DNA of 34,660 nucleotides from CAZUCD01 sp964618855. Lineage in GTDB: Bacteria; Sumerlaeota; Sumerlaeia; SLMS01; JANRJK01. The position numbers and the translations under genes were made by a program. Below the pieces are notes generated by a model. It ran no database searches. It was not told the origin of the DNA and worked only from the letters and a program-made list of their open reading frames with translations. Shown piece by piece: positions 1 through 8,400 of this stretch. The DNA is taken from the NCBI GenBank assembly GCA_964618855.1, contig CAZUCD010000019.1:1-34660 (forward strand). The letters are read 5' to 3'. Every line of letters begins with the position of its first letter. The stretch's first letter is position 1.

Positions 1-819
1 ACGCTTGGCCCGGGCGTGATCGGGCACATCATGCGGAACAGGACCTGGGACGCGGGGACCCTCGCGAGGACGGACCGCTGGTTCCACTACGACCAGGTCG
101 GCACGGTGATCTCGACGACGGACGCAGACGGCGCCGCGGTCGACATGAATTGGTTCGACGCCTTCGGCAACACGCTGGAGGACTGGGAGACGGGGCTTGT
201 CGCGCCCGCCGGCGGCTGGGGCCTGCACTCGAAGTCCCGCGACACCCTCGCCGCGATGCACTACATGAGCCAGCGCTGGTACGCGGCGGATTTGGGGGTG
301 TTTGCGTCGACGGCTAGTACGTTGGCGATGTTCGAAGGCCCCTTTGCGTTCGTGGAACACAACCCGGCTAATGCATACGATCCGCTCGGATCGAATCCGA
401 TTTTGATCGGCGGGCTGATAGGAGCTGGCATCGTCGCCGGCGGCAAGATTGCTGAGGCGAATCAAAAAAACAAGGATTGCGAATCAGCCCGAAAGAACTA
501 CGAAAGGTGGGCGAACCCCGCTTCACTCACGCCGACGCAAAATCCGCTGAGCGATCATCCCGCTTACGCGAGCCAGCTGGAACGCGCCAGGCGCGACTAC
601 AATGAAGCCTGTGGGGACTACGAGTCGGGCGCATGTCGTGCGAACTACGACGCGGGAGCGGCCAGCAATGCGTTCGCCACAACTGCCGTACGTGGAGCCG
701 CGGCGAAGTCTCAGGAATCCCTCTCAGCGATCAGGAATCCGCCCCCGGTAGCAGGATTCACCTGTCCACCGAACAAGACTCCGGTCGGGATCGAGCTCGC
801 GAATCCGGGCTCATTCTAG
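1..819 (+). CDS. RHS repeat-associated protein, C-terminal part (5' end outside window)
   Basis: The frame is open to base 1, so this is the end of a longer protein; the first in-window start (GTG at 16) is probably internal. The visible 272 residues begin in the RHS-associated core: FHYDQVGTVISTTDADG, then WFDAFGN, MHYMSQRWYAADLGVF and the terminal NPANAYDPLG correspond to the usual YYHxDxxGT, YDxFGN, LxYxxxRYYDPxxGRF and NPxNxxDPxG signatures. RHS proteins form a beta-barrel cocoon around a C-terminal tip that is often a toxin. Here about 145 residues follow DPLG: a glycine-rich hydrophobic stretch (SNPILIGGLIGAGIVAGG) and then a charged, cysteine-containing region with no family I recognise. 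GC content falls within the tip compared with the core, as expected for an exchangeable tip. Toxin activity is inferred from position only. The RHS call is firm; the tip function is unknown. Confidence 0.85.
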   Translation, partial: TLGPGVIGHIMRNRTWDAGTLARTDRWFHYDQVGTVISTTDADGAAVDMNWFDAFGNTLEDWETGLVAPAGGWGLHSKSRDTLAAMHYMSQRWYAADLGVFASTASTLAMFEGPFAFVEHNPANAYDPLGSNPILIGGLIGAGIVAGGKIAEANQKNKDCESARKNYERWANPASLTPTQNPLSDHPAYASQLERARRDYNEACGDYESGACRANYDAGAASNAFATTAVRGAAAKSQESLSAIRNPPPVAGFTCPPNKTPVGIELANPGSF

Positions 820-836
820 GGAAGGGGACGCTCAGA

Positions 837-1319
837 GTGCCCACGCTTCTTACGCGGAAGATGATGTTGATCACGCTTGTCCTGATCGGGACCGCCGCAA
901 CGGCCATAGCCGTCTTCCTACATGGCAGAGACAATGGGCTCCGCCGGATCCACTTCTATCTTTTGGAGGACGGCTGGAGCGGACAGCGATGGAAGCAGGG
1001 AGGCGCGTATCTCTCGCCGAGCGGGGTTCATTGGAGTCTAATTGTTCCTGGCTCCGAGTTTGACTTTCGATCATTCACGGAGACTTCAGTCACTATCGGG
1101 CCCCGTGAGATCCGATTCCGAGTTCGCCACATCGGGCCGAGTCGAGCCAACGATCAAACGGCAAGCTCCATGGTCGCGGTCGAGGCAATGGGTAGCAATG
1201 AGGTCTTCTTGTTCCATTCCGAGCCCATCGATCTGTCACGCAGAGAGCTGGATATGATTGAAACTGAGCTCATCTCCGCACTTGATGGAGTGCTTGCGAA
1301 ATCAAGTGGGCCCCGATGA
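837..1319 (+). CDS. Small membrane-anchored protein downstream of the RHS tip (possible immunity partner)
   Basis: I chose GTG at 837 because AGGGAAGGGG at 818-827 sits 9 bases upstream; ATG at 861 or 864 is the alternative. The 160-residue product has one N-terminal hydrophobic segment (MMLITLVLIGTAATAIAVFL, about residues 9-28) followed by about 130 residues of soluble sequence rich in beta-prone residues, without recognisable motifs. It starts 17 bases after the RHS stop codon, so the two are probably co-transcribed. A small gene directly after an RHS tip is the usual place for an immunity protein, and a single-TM anchored domain would suit a toxin acting at the membrane or periplasm. That role is inferred from position only; no sequence feature proves it. 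Base composition resembles the RHS tip and is lower in GC than the flanking genes. Confidence 0.6.
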   Translation: MPTLLTRKMMLITLVLIGTAATAIAVFLHGRDNGLRRIHFYLLEDGWSGQRWKQGGAYLSPSGVHWSLIVPGSEFDFRSFTETSVTIGPREIRFRVRHIGPSRANDQTASSMVAVEAMGSNEVFLFHSEPIDLSRRELDMIETELISALDGVLAKSSGPR

Positions 1320-1327
1320 CGGGATGA

Positions 1328-1645
1328 TGGCGTCAGGCCTCGATCTCCGTCGTGAACGACTCCGCGCGCCGCTCGAACGTGATCAAGTGCGACTCGGGCG
1401 CGGCGAAGCGCACGCTTTCGTTCTGGGTCAGGAGCGGGGAGTTGACGCAGGTGACCGTGTACCTCACGTCGAGCGCCGGGGAGCGCCAGCTGCGCTACAA
1501 GCCGGGCCAGTCCGGGACGAACTCGGTCGATGGCTCCGGGCACGTGACGTTCTTCCTGCCGTCGGATGACACGGACGACTGGATGCGGCTCGGGCGCAAC
1601 ATCGAGGCGGACCACGAGGCGCACGCGGGCGGCGCGTCGGTTACA
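1328..1645 (+). pseudogene. Displaced RHS-family protein fragment (no start codon context)
   Basis: This frame opens after a stop at 1325 and reads as good beta-sandwich protein (SNVIKCDSGAAKRTLSFWVR, VTVYLTSSAGERQLRYKPG, VDGSGHVTFFLPSDDTDDW) until about 1640, where the convergent phosphatase gene ends. It has no convincing ribosome binding site, signal peptide or complete fold. From memory, strings like VYLTSSxGERQLRYKPG occur inside the long ectodomain of RHS-repeat proteins from related uncultured bacteria, upstream of the repeats. Finding such a piece downstream of the tip and its partner gene suggests debris from recombination at the RHS locus. GC is high again, unlike 390-1319. A short hypothetical gene using GTG at 1352 is the alternative. 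Confidence 0.45.
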
Positions 1646-2459
1646 TGGGCGCGGTCGGGGCGGCGCTTCCGTTCACGTCGGAGGTCAGGATGCGGACGAC
1701 CACGATGCTGATGTTGTCGTGGCCTCCGGCTTCGTTGGCTGCGCGGATCAGGCTGGAGACGACTTCGTCGAGGTCCGCGTGCGAGAGCAGGATGCGGCGG
1801 AGGTTGTCGTCGTCGACGAGGCCGCACAGGCCGTCGCTGCACAGCAGGTAGAGGTCGTTCGGCCTGAGGTCGGTGGTCTGTACGTCGACCTCGACGTCGC
1901 GCCTGTGGCCGAGCGCGCGCGTGATGACGTTCTTCCAGCGGTGGTTCTTGGCTTCCTCGGGGGTGATGATCTTCTTCTGGAGCTGCTCGCTGACCCATGA
2001 GTGGTCGAGCGTGAGCTGCTCGATCTTGCCGTCGCGGACGCGGTAGCATCGGGAGTCGCCGACGTGGGCGATGCCTGCGAGCGGCTTGTCCGGGTCGATC
2101 AGGATCCCGACGATTGTGGTGCCCATGCCGTGGAACTCGCTGTGGTCCTCGGCGAGCTTGTGGACATCGCGGTTTGCGAGCTGGACGGCGGAGGAGATCC
2201 GGTTCTCTGTCTCGGAAAGGTTCGGGTTCGGGGCGGGTGGGGCGAAGCGGGCGGTCTCCTCCTCTCCCATGCGGAGGAAGTCGACGATGGTCTCGATGGC
2301 CTGGCGGCTGGCGACCTCGCCTGCGCTGTGCCCGCCCATGCCGTCGGCGACGATGAAAAGGCCGAGGTCCGGGACGACGGAGAGGCTGTCTTCGTTGTGG
2401 GCGCGCTTGAGCCCTCGGTCGCTGAGGCCCGCCGCCTGGAAACGGAACGAACGTGACAC
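1641..2459 (-). CDS. PP2C-family serine/threonine protein phosphatase
   Basis: The product is a cytoplasmic metal-dependent phosphatase that removes phosphate from Ser/Thr residues, the usual counterpart of Hanks-type kinases (Stp/PrpC group). All PP2C motifs are present in a 272-residue single-domain protein: RAHNED (residues 19-24), VADGMGGHSAGEVAS (D39 and G40 bind the metal pair), GMGTTIV, HVGDSRCYR, LCSDGL and GGHDNISIV near the end. I chose GTG at 2459 because GAGGAG lies 6 bases upstream (2466-2471); the frame also stays open to 2513, but that extension has no homology. It lies 120 bases downstream of the dehydratase gene on the same strand. A possible substrate or opponent is the large receptor kinase at 25370-30124, but the two genes are 23 kb apart, so that link is only functional inference. 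Confidence 0.95.
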   Translation of the reverse strand: MSRSFRFQAAGLSDRGLKRAHNEDSLSVVPDLGLFIVADGMGGHSAGEVASRQAIETIVDFLRMGEEETARFAPPAPNPNLSETENRISSAVQLANRDVHKLAEDHSEFHGMGTTIVGILIDPDKPLAGIAHVGDSRCYRVRDGKIEQLTLDHSWVSEQLQKKIITPEEAKNHRWKNVITRALGHRRDVEVDVQTTDLRPNDLYLLCSDGLCGLVDDDNLRRILLSHADLDEVVSSLIRAANEAGGHDNISIVVVRILTSDVNGSAAPTAPM

Positions 2460-2579
2460 CGTGATCTCCTCGCGGTCGCTGGCCACTCGGTGCCCGTCGG
2501 GGCCCCGTTCCACGCTCCGCAGCGCGGCCGGGGGCCGGTGCGGTTCGCTGGTTACTCGATAGGTGGAACAAAGCCTCAG

Positions 2580-3593
2580 TTACAAGCCGAATCGTCCCGC
2601 CGCAAGTCTCTTCTTACCCGCCGCCAGCCGCACCAACTCCGGCACCGTGCCCGCGTCGAGGTTTCCCCCGGAGAGGATGACGCCGACGCGCGTGCCCGCG
2701 ACGGCGAGGCCGCCCTCCATCAGCGCCGCGAGCGCGAGCGCCCCCGTCGGCTCCAGCACAACCTTCAGCCGCTCCCACGCGTTCAGGGTCCATGCCGCGA
2801 TCGATGGTTCATCCACCGTCACGATGCCATGCACGTGCGCCCGGATGATGGCAAAGGTCAGGTTGCCCAACTGCGGCGTCCTGGCGCCGTCGGCGATAGT
2901 CGGCGGATTCAGGACGGATTCGATCCGGCCACTGCGGAAGGACCGGGCGCCATCGTCCGCGAGCGCAGGTTCCGCGCCCACGACGCGGCAGGAGGGGCAG
3001 ACAAGCTGGGCCGCCAAGGCGCTCCCGGAGAGCAGCCCCCCTCCACCCAGGCACACGAACAGCCAGTCGAGTGGCCCGACCTCCCGGAACAATTCGAGGG
3101 CCGCGGTGCCCTGACCCGCGATGATGTCGGGGTGGTTGTAGGGGGGAATCAGGGTCATGCCCCTCTCCTCGAGGATTCGCTGGGCGACGGCCTCCCGGGT
3201 GGCGTTGGTGCGGTCGTACCGCACGAGCTCGGCCCCGAAGGAGGCGGTCGCGGCAGCCTTGACGGGGGGCGCATCCGTCGGCATGACGACGGTGCATGGA
3301 ATCCCGCGCTCCCTCGCGGCCAGGGCCAGCGCCTGGGCGTGGTTCCCGGAGGAGTAGGTCAGGACCCCCCGGCGCCGGACCGCGGGGGGGAGGAGTTCGA
3401 GCGCGTTCGATGCCCCACGGAACTTGAAGGAGCCCGTGCGCTGGAAGGGCTCCGCCTTCAGGAAGACGCTCGCCCCGCTTGCCGCATCGATGCCGCGGCT
3501 TGTGAGGACGGGGGTCGCCCTGGCAATCCCCGCCAGCCGATCGGCGGCCGCGGCGACCTCCCCCGGGCCCGGCAGGCGGTTGCGGTCATCCAT
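2580..3593 (-). CDS. PLP-dependent threonine/serine dehydratase (fold type II)
   Basis: The product is predicted to deaminate L-threonine or L-serine to the 2-oxoacid and ammonia; serine racemase or 3-hydroxyaspartate ammonia-lyase activity is possible because the group shares this fold. Seen in the sequence: the PLP lysine in GSFKFRGA (K57), the substrate/cofactor loop SSGNHAQ, the phosphate-binding loop LGGGGLLSG and the late SGGN motif. At 337 residues it is the length of the short catabolic/racemase-like enzymes and lacks the C-terminal ACT-like regulatory domain of biosynthetic IlvA (about 510 residues), so isoleucine feedback is not expected. I chose ATG at 3593 because AAAGGGA (3604-3610) sits about 10 bases upstream; GTG at 3602 would put that site too close. 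It is cytoplasmic and transcribed towards the PP2C gene. Confidence 0.9.
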   Translation of the reverse strand: MDDRNRLPGPGEVAAAADRLAGIARATPVLTSRGIDAASGASVFLKAEPFQRTGSFKFRGASNALELLPPAVRRRGVLTYSSGNHAQALALAARERGIPCTVVMPTDAPPVKAAATASFGAELVRYDRTNATREAVAQRILEERGMTLIPPYNHPDIIAGQGTAALELFREVGPLDWLFVCLGGGGLLSGSALAAQLVCPSCRVVGAEPALADDGARSFRSGRIESVLNPPTIADGARTPQLGNLTFAIIRAHVHGIVTVDEPSIAAWTLNAWERLKVVLEPTGALALAALMEGGLAVAGTRVGVILSGGNLDAGTVPELVRLAAGKKRLAAGRFGL

Positions 3594-3907
3594 GGAAATC
3601 ACGTCCCTTTCGGCCCCGGCGGCCTACTGAGATGCCGACTCCCGGGCTCCACCCGCGGCAATTCAGGGTCCCCCCGGGTTGGCGGCAAGGGCCAATCGGT
3701 TCATGCTGGAGGGGAGGTTGTCCCGGCGGGCGTTTGTCCTTGACCGCCGCGCCACCCGGCGCGGGAATCGAAGACGATTATTCATGGGGCGAAGTGGGGC
3801 ACTCCGGTGCCTTGAATTTCTGAAATTCGCGGGTTTGGCCCATGCAGGACCCGCGCACATGCGATCCGAAGGACCCGAGGACCGGCACCCCCAAACCAAC
3901 CCGAACC
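3594..3907. other. Divergent intergenic region without a recognised gene
   Basis: These 314 bases separate the minus-strand dehydratase from the plus-strand pseudopilin and must hold the promoters of both. Several short open frames cross it, but none has a start site, motif or composition that supports a gene. The only clear structure is the pair of adjacent palindromes at 3798-3828. The pseudopilin frame itself is open back to 3842 (ATG), but the residues before the leader do not look like part of a pilin leader. Confidence 0.6.
3798..3828. promoter_or_regulatory. Two adjacent palindromes upstream of the pseudopilin operon
   Basis: GGCAC-TCCG-GTGCC (3798-3811) is a perfect 5-bp inverted repeat. 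Two bases later GAATTTC-T-GAAATTC (3814-3828) is a perfect 7-bp inverted repeat with a one-base centre, and it is strikingly AT-rich in a GC-rich region. The pair ends 79 bases before the pseudopilin ATG. The second has the size and symmetry of a dimeric repressor or activator operator. No matching -35/-10 boxes could be assigned, so the operator role is inference. Confidence 0.4.
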
Positions 3908-4549
3908 ATGACCCGTAACCGTTTCCGACACTGGCCCACCGGCTTCACCCTGATCGAACTCCTCATCGTGGTCGCGATCATCGCCATCCTGGCGGCCATA
4001 GCCGTCCCGAACTTCCTGGAGGCCCAGACCCGCGCCAAGGTCTCGCGGGCGCAGAGCGACATGCGCACCATCGCCGTCGCTTTGGAGTCATACGCAGTGG
4101 ACGGCAATGCGAAGTATCCGTTTCGCAACCGGAAGCCGGGAGCCTCCGGCGTGTTTCGTGTGGGGGACGCTCTTCGGATCGCCGAGGACTTGGACATCCT
4201 GACAACGCCCGTCGCCTACATCACGAGCCTGCCCGCCGACGTGTTCAAGTCGCCAACGACCGCGCCGAACCACATTTTGGATTATTGGGACACCTCCATC
4301 TGCCAGGAGGTGCGCCAGGTCCGGATTTCCGATCCGTTCAACACGCGCGCCCGAGCCGCGACTTGGACGCTCTTTTCCCTCGGGCCTGATCGCGAGTTCG
4401 GGCAGATTCAGGACATCTCGAACTACCCGCTCTCCGCCTCCGGCTCCTTCACACTCGACTACGACCCGACCAACGGGACTGTCAGCCAGGGGAACGTCTT
4501 CCGCTTCCGCACGCAGGACACCGCTCAGGTGTATTTCAACTCGAGGTAA
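3908..4549 (+). CDS. Type II secretion/type IV pilus-like pseudopilin (prepilin leader)
   Basis: The start at 3908 gives a short basic leader MTRNRFRHWPTG followed by FTLIELLIVVAIIAILAAIA, the class III signal cut by prepilin peptidase between G and F, leaving Phe1 to be methylated and Glu5 conserved. The hydrophobic helix runs into VPNFLEAQTRAKVSRAQSDM, the pattern of the many pseudopilins in PVC and related phyla. The body (TTPVAYITSLPADVF, WTLFSLGPDREF) matches that group; cysteines are nearly absent. The product is 213 residues. No strong Shine-Dalgarno precedes 3908; upstream ATG at 3842 would add 22 residues that fit no leader. It is first in an operon with the secreted protein 4 bases downstream and the giant protein after that. 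No pilus ATPase, platform or peptidase gene is nearby, so it may serve secretion or surface display rather than build a pilus. Confidence 0.9.
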   Translation: MTRNRFRHWPTGFTLIELLIVVAIIAILAAIAVPNFLEAQTRAKVSRAQSDMRTIAVALESYAVDGNAKYPFRNRKPGASGVFRVGDALRIAEDLDILTTPVAYITSLPADVFKSPTTAPNHILDYWDTSICQEVRQVRISDPFNTRARAATWTLFSLGPDREFGQIQDISNYPLSASGSFTLDYDPTNGTVSQGNVFRFRTQDTAQVYFNSR

Positions 4550-4553
4550 CCCA

Positions 4554-5468
4554 ATGCAACTCCGCCAACGCCCCCCGCTGGCCATCCTTGCGCTCTTGCT
4601 CGCGCTCTTCCTCATGGGAATTGGGCAACGGGTCGCCGCAAGCGTGACCCCGCTGACCCTCGAGGAACTGGTGGCCATCTCGGACGAGGTGCACACCTTC
4701 AAGGTCGAGTCCACGGAGTCCTACCTGTATCAGGGCAAGATTTTCACCAAGGCCAGACTTGAGGTGCTCGAGTCCTTCAAGGGCGACCTGACGGGGACGA
4801 CGGAAGTGAGCTACCCCGGCGGCGAGTACAGGATGCTCGGCATGCACGCCGAGACGGGCCTGGAAGCGATCCGGCCGGGCGACCACGCGGTGCTGTTCAT
4901 GAGCTACCCGCTGCGCCGGCTGCCCGCCGAGGCGCGCGCACAGTTCGATCCGACCTCCCCCATGGCAGCCTCGCCGCAGTTGGTCGGCGGATTTCAGGGC
5001 CGGTTCGCCCTCAAGGTGTTCCCAAACCTCGTCCCTGCGGATTCCCCGGCCCCAAGGGAATCTCTCCTCCTGACGGGCCTCGTTTCCCGCAAGTCCCCGG
5101 GGGCCGCGAAGCGCGCCGATGGCAGCCTTGAGTCGCAGCCCTATCCGGCCTTCGCCGACGCCATCCGGAAGCTGGTAGCGGAAGAGCGCAGCCTCCGGGC
5201 CGGGGGACGCGCGGCCCCAGCCAAGATCGCCGGCATCCGGGGTGAGTTCTTCGTCCCCCAGCGCCGCGCCGACAATACCGTCTCCCGGGCCTTCGACCCG
5301 CTTCCGAAGATCGCCTACGTTTCCCGCGCCGAGCTTGACGAGTTCAAGCGCCGGGCCGCCGTCGCCGCTCAGGAAGCACAGGCCCGAAGGGCTGAGCTCG
5401 AAGCAAAGTCGATCAACGCCGCCACCAGCACGGCCACATCGGAAACCACCGAGGACAACAACCAATGA
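4554..5468 (+). CDS. Secreted protein of unknown function, middle gene of the pseudopilin operon
   Basis: A clear signal peptide (PLAILALLLALFLMGIGQRVAAS, cleavage near residue 30) is followed by LTLEELVAISDEVHTFKVES and FTKARLEVLESFKGDLTG. This has the look of a recurrent secreted domain of beta strands and a VLESFKG motif that I recall only as uncharacterised. The C-terminal part (about residues 250-304) is charged and helical (RRAAVAAQEAQARRAELEA), possibly a short coiled coil, ending in a Ser/Thr-rich tail. Length is 304 residues. The start is supported by GAGGT at 4543-4547, 6 bases upstream and overlapping the pseudopilin stop. Its TGA overlaps the ATG of the next gene (ATGA), so translation is probably coupled. 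Function is unknown; the operon position suggests it works at the cell surface with the pseudopilin and the giant protein. Confidence 0.75.
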   Translation: MQLRQRPPLAILALLLALFLMGIGQRVAASVTPLTLEELVAISDEVHTFKVESTESYLYQGKIFTKARLEVLESFKGDLTGTTEVSYPGGEYRMLGMHAETGLEAIRPGDHAVLFMSYPLRRLPAEARAQFDPTSPMAASPQLVGGFQGRFALKVFPNLVPADSPAPRESLLLTGLVSRKSPGAAKRADGSLESQPYPAFADAIRKLVAEERSLRAGGRAAPAKIAGIRGEFFVPQRRADNTVSRAFDPLPKIAYVSRAELDEFKRRAAVAAQEAQARRAELEAKSINAATSTATSETTEDNNQ

Positions 5469-8400
5469 GCAGCCGAAAGATAGCTCCTCCGTCCCGTCGG
5501 CGCCCCTCGGTGGGACGCTGGGTCGCCGCCTTCCTCGCCCCGGCCCTGATCGGCGCTGGCCTGGCTTGCGTTGAGGCCGCCGACTCGATCCATGTCCGCA
5601 CCCCCGTCTACTTCGAGGAGGACGACGCCTCTGACGATGCGTTGCAGTCGCTCCCGCTCCACTGGGACGATGCCATCCCCCAGTCGATCTACCTGTTCGA
5701 CGGACCCTTCTTCGACATCCTGGACCCGTTCAACAACCCGCAGGGAATCACTGACGCGGACATCCTGGCCGCAGCAACGCGGTCGGTCATCCGGTGGAAT
5801 GACGCCGGGGGGGATTTCCAGTGGGTCCCATTCGTGTTCTCCTCCGACTTCGCGCCGGTTCCGGACCCATTCAATTCGTACGCAGTCGATGTGCGCGCCG
5901 ATGGTTTCAACCTGATCACTTTCCGGGATCCCGTGATCGTGCCGGGCGATGGGGTGAACTTCATCCCCACCGTGTTCTACTTCCGCGAGGACTTTGACCC
6001 GGGGGAGGACGGCGCGGACCCGACCGTCAACATCGTCCAGTTGACCGAAACGTCCGTCGCCATCGAACTGGATGGTACCGCAACCATCGCAGCGGTGATC
6101 TTTCCGAAGCCTTACAAGGCAGGCGAGATCATCGACGCCGACATGGCCATGAACTCCGTCACCCTCGGGTACAACCTCTACCCCGAGGATCCGGACGACC
6201 TCGGCAATGAGGGGCTGGGAATCGAGGACACGCTTGGCACCCTGGACATCGAGGCGCTGCTCACGGAAGTTGTGGGCAGGCAGGCAGGCATCGCCCCCTC
6301 GCACCTTTTCAACGCGACGATGAGCCAGTTCTACGTCCTGGACGGGTCCGACCTCGACGAGTTCAAGACAAACCCCTACGAGCGGCGTTCCCTGCTTCTC
6401 GACGACGAGATCGCCTGGAAGAAGGTCTACGGCGACGACGATGACGGATTGAGCGGGAACTTCTACGAGGGCGTGATCTACGATCCGTTCCTGGGCTCGC
6501 CGGTTCCGCCCGACCTCCCCGTCCAGGTTGTCTACGCCGGACAGCCCCGACTCGATGGAAACGTGGACTTGGACACGGTCTTCGAGCCGAACACGCGCTT
6601 CGGACTCACGGAGTTCCATGTGGGCCCGATCCAGCTCAAGGCGTGCGCGCTGACGGGCCGCGAACTCCTCCTCAACCTGCTTCCCTCAGGGGGCACCAAC
6701 GATCCCGAAGACAACCCGATCTTCAACGGCATCAACGATCAGGCGCTCGCCCCGGAAAGCAGCTGGACGCTCCCCGGGCTCTCGAATGGCCTTTGGTACC
6801 TGCTCGGGGCGCCACCGGAGTTCGCCTACGATGCCGACACGAACGACCCGATTTTCGACGCGGCGTTCCCCGTCGAGTTCTTCGGGGGAGTTGACGAGCT
6901 CGCCCCCCTGCCGGGGGACGGCGCGCAGAACTCAGAAGACAACTTCATCAACACGATCCGCTCAAGGTTCGTCCAAGTCACAATCGATGCCCGCGCCAAT
7001 GAGGAAGGCACAGCGATCGATCTGACAAACGGCAACTTCGTCTACTCGTTCACTGACGGACCCCTCCTGATCAACACCGGCAACACCAACACCACCGTGG
7101 CCCGGCTGATCTACCCAGACGGAACCATTCAGGACTTCGACAACAAGACGCTCGGGTTCTCGGGATTGGGCACCATCCTCCTTCATGACGAGACGCGCGA
7201 CCGCCTGATCTCGACCTTCATCCTTCGCAACCGTGCCTCCGAGCAGGTCGGCACCCTCGAGATCACATGGGTCATCGACTCGAACCCAGCCCTCGGGATT
7301 TCGCAGGAACGAGAGATCAGGACGACCTGGGAGTTCACAAATTCGAGCGACCAGCCGCTTCAGTTCGGCATGGCACAACTGTACGACATCGCCTACGGCT
7401 TCTTCGCAAACCCAGTCTCCGTCATCAACGGCGAGATTCAGCGCAACAGTGTTGCCTTCGGTGGACCGGGCGAACCCCCCGTTCCGAGCGTGGTGGAGTG
7501 GCTCAGCACCCCGGCAGCCGCTGTGGCGACGGCCACACTCTTCACGAACAGCCCCTCCGATCCCTCCATCACGGTACCCAATCGCCTCATCTTCCTCGAT
7601 GCGGAAGAGGCACGCGTCCGGCACAACAGCATCTGGACGATCGGGACCACGGGCGTGCTCTTTGGGCCGGGGATCTCGGCCAGCACGGGCTACATCCTGC
7701 GCTACAACCCGACCCTCGTCGCCCCCGGCGGCTCCCGCACGATCACGGCTGCTTTCACTGCCAAGCTGAATGAGGACACCGGTTCGGTGCTCGGGCGGCT
7801 CCTCGCCCGCGTGGAGAACGGCTACCCACGTCAAACTCCCGCGGAAATCTTCGCCGACGATCCGAGGCGGTCATTCCCGCTGCCTCTCCTTGGAAGCGGC
7901 GTCCCAAATATCAACTTCATCACCAACACGGGCGCGAGGAACATCGCCAACTCCGTGGACGCAGATGGCGACGGCGTCGCGGACGACGCGGACAACTGCC
8001 CATTCACGCCCAACGCGGATCAGGTTGACGATGACCTCGACGGAATAGGGGACGCCTGCGAGGGAGACCTCGACAACGACGGCATCCCTGATCCGCAGGA
8101 CAACTGCGCTAGCATCCCGAACCCCGAACAGACCGACACGGACGGCGATGGCACCGGCGACGCCTGTGACAACGACTCCGACAATGACGGGGTTCCCGAC
8201 GTTTTCGACAACTGCGTGTTCACCCAGAACCCGGACCAGGCGGACCAGGATGGCGACGGCGTCGGCGATGCCTGCGAAGGGGACCGCGACGGTGATGGCA
8301 TCCCCGATGTCGTGGACAACTGCCCGTTCGTCCCGAACCCGGACCAGTTCGACGACGATCAGGACGGCGTCGGCAATGTGTGCGACACTGACCGCGATGG

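Noticed and set aside
2507..2569. Inverted repeat GTTCCAC ... GTGGAAC between the phosphatase and dehydratase genes
   Set aside because: The arms are only 7 bp with a loop of about 49 bases and no T tract; chance pairing is likely.
1154..3743. Long open frames antisense or out of frame to the PP2C and dehydratase genes (for example 1495-2571 minus, 2490-3743 plus)
   Set aside because: They are Arg/Pro/Gly-rich shadows produced by high GC and have no motifs, while the overlapping frames have complete enzyme signatures.
3842..3907. Upstream start of the pseudopilin at 3842
   Set aside because: The 22 added residues do not resemble a prepilin leader, whereas MTRNRFRHWPTG before FTLIEL does.
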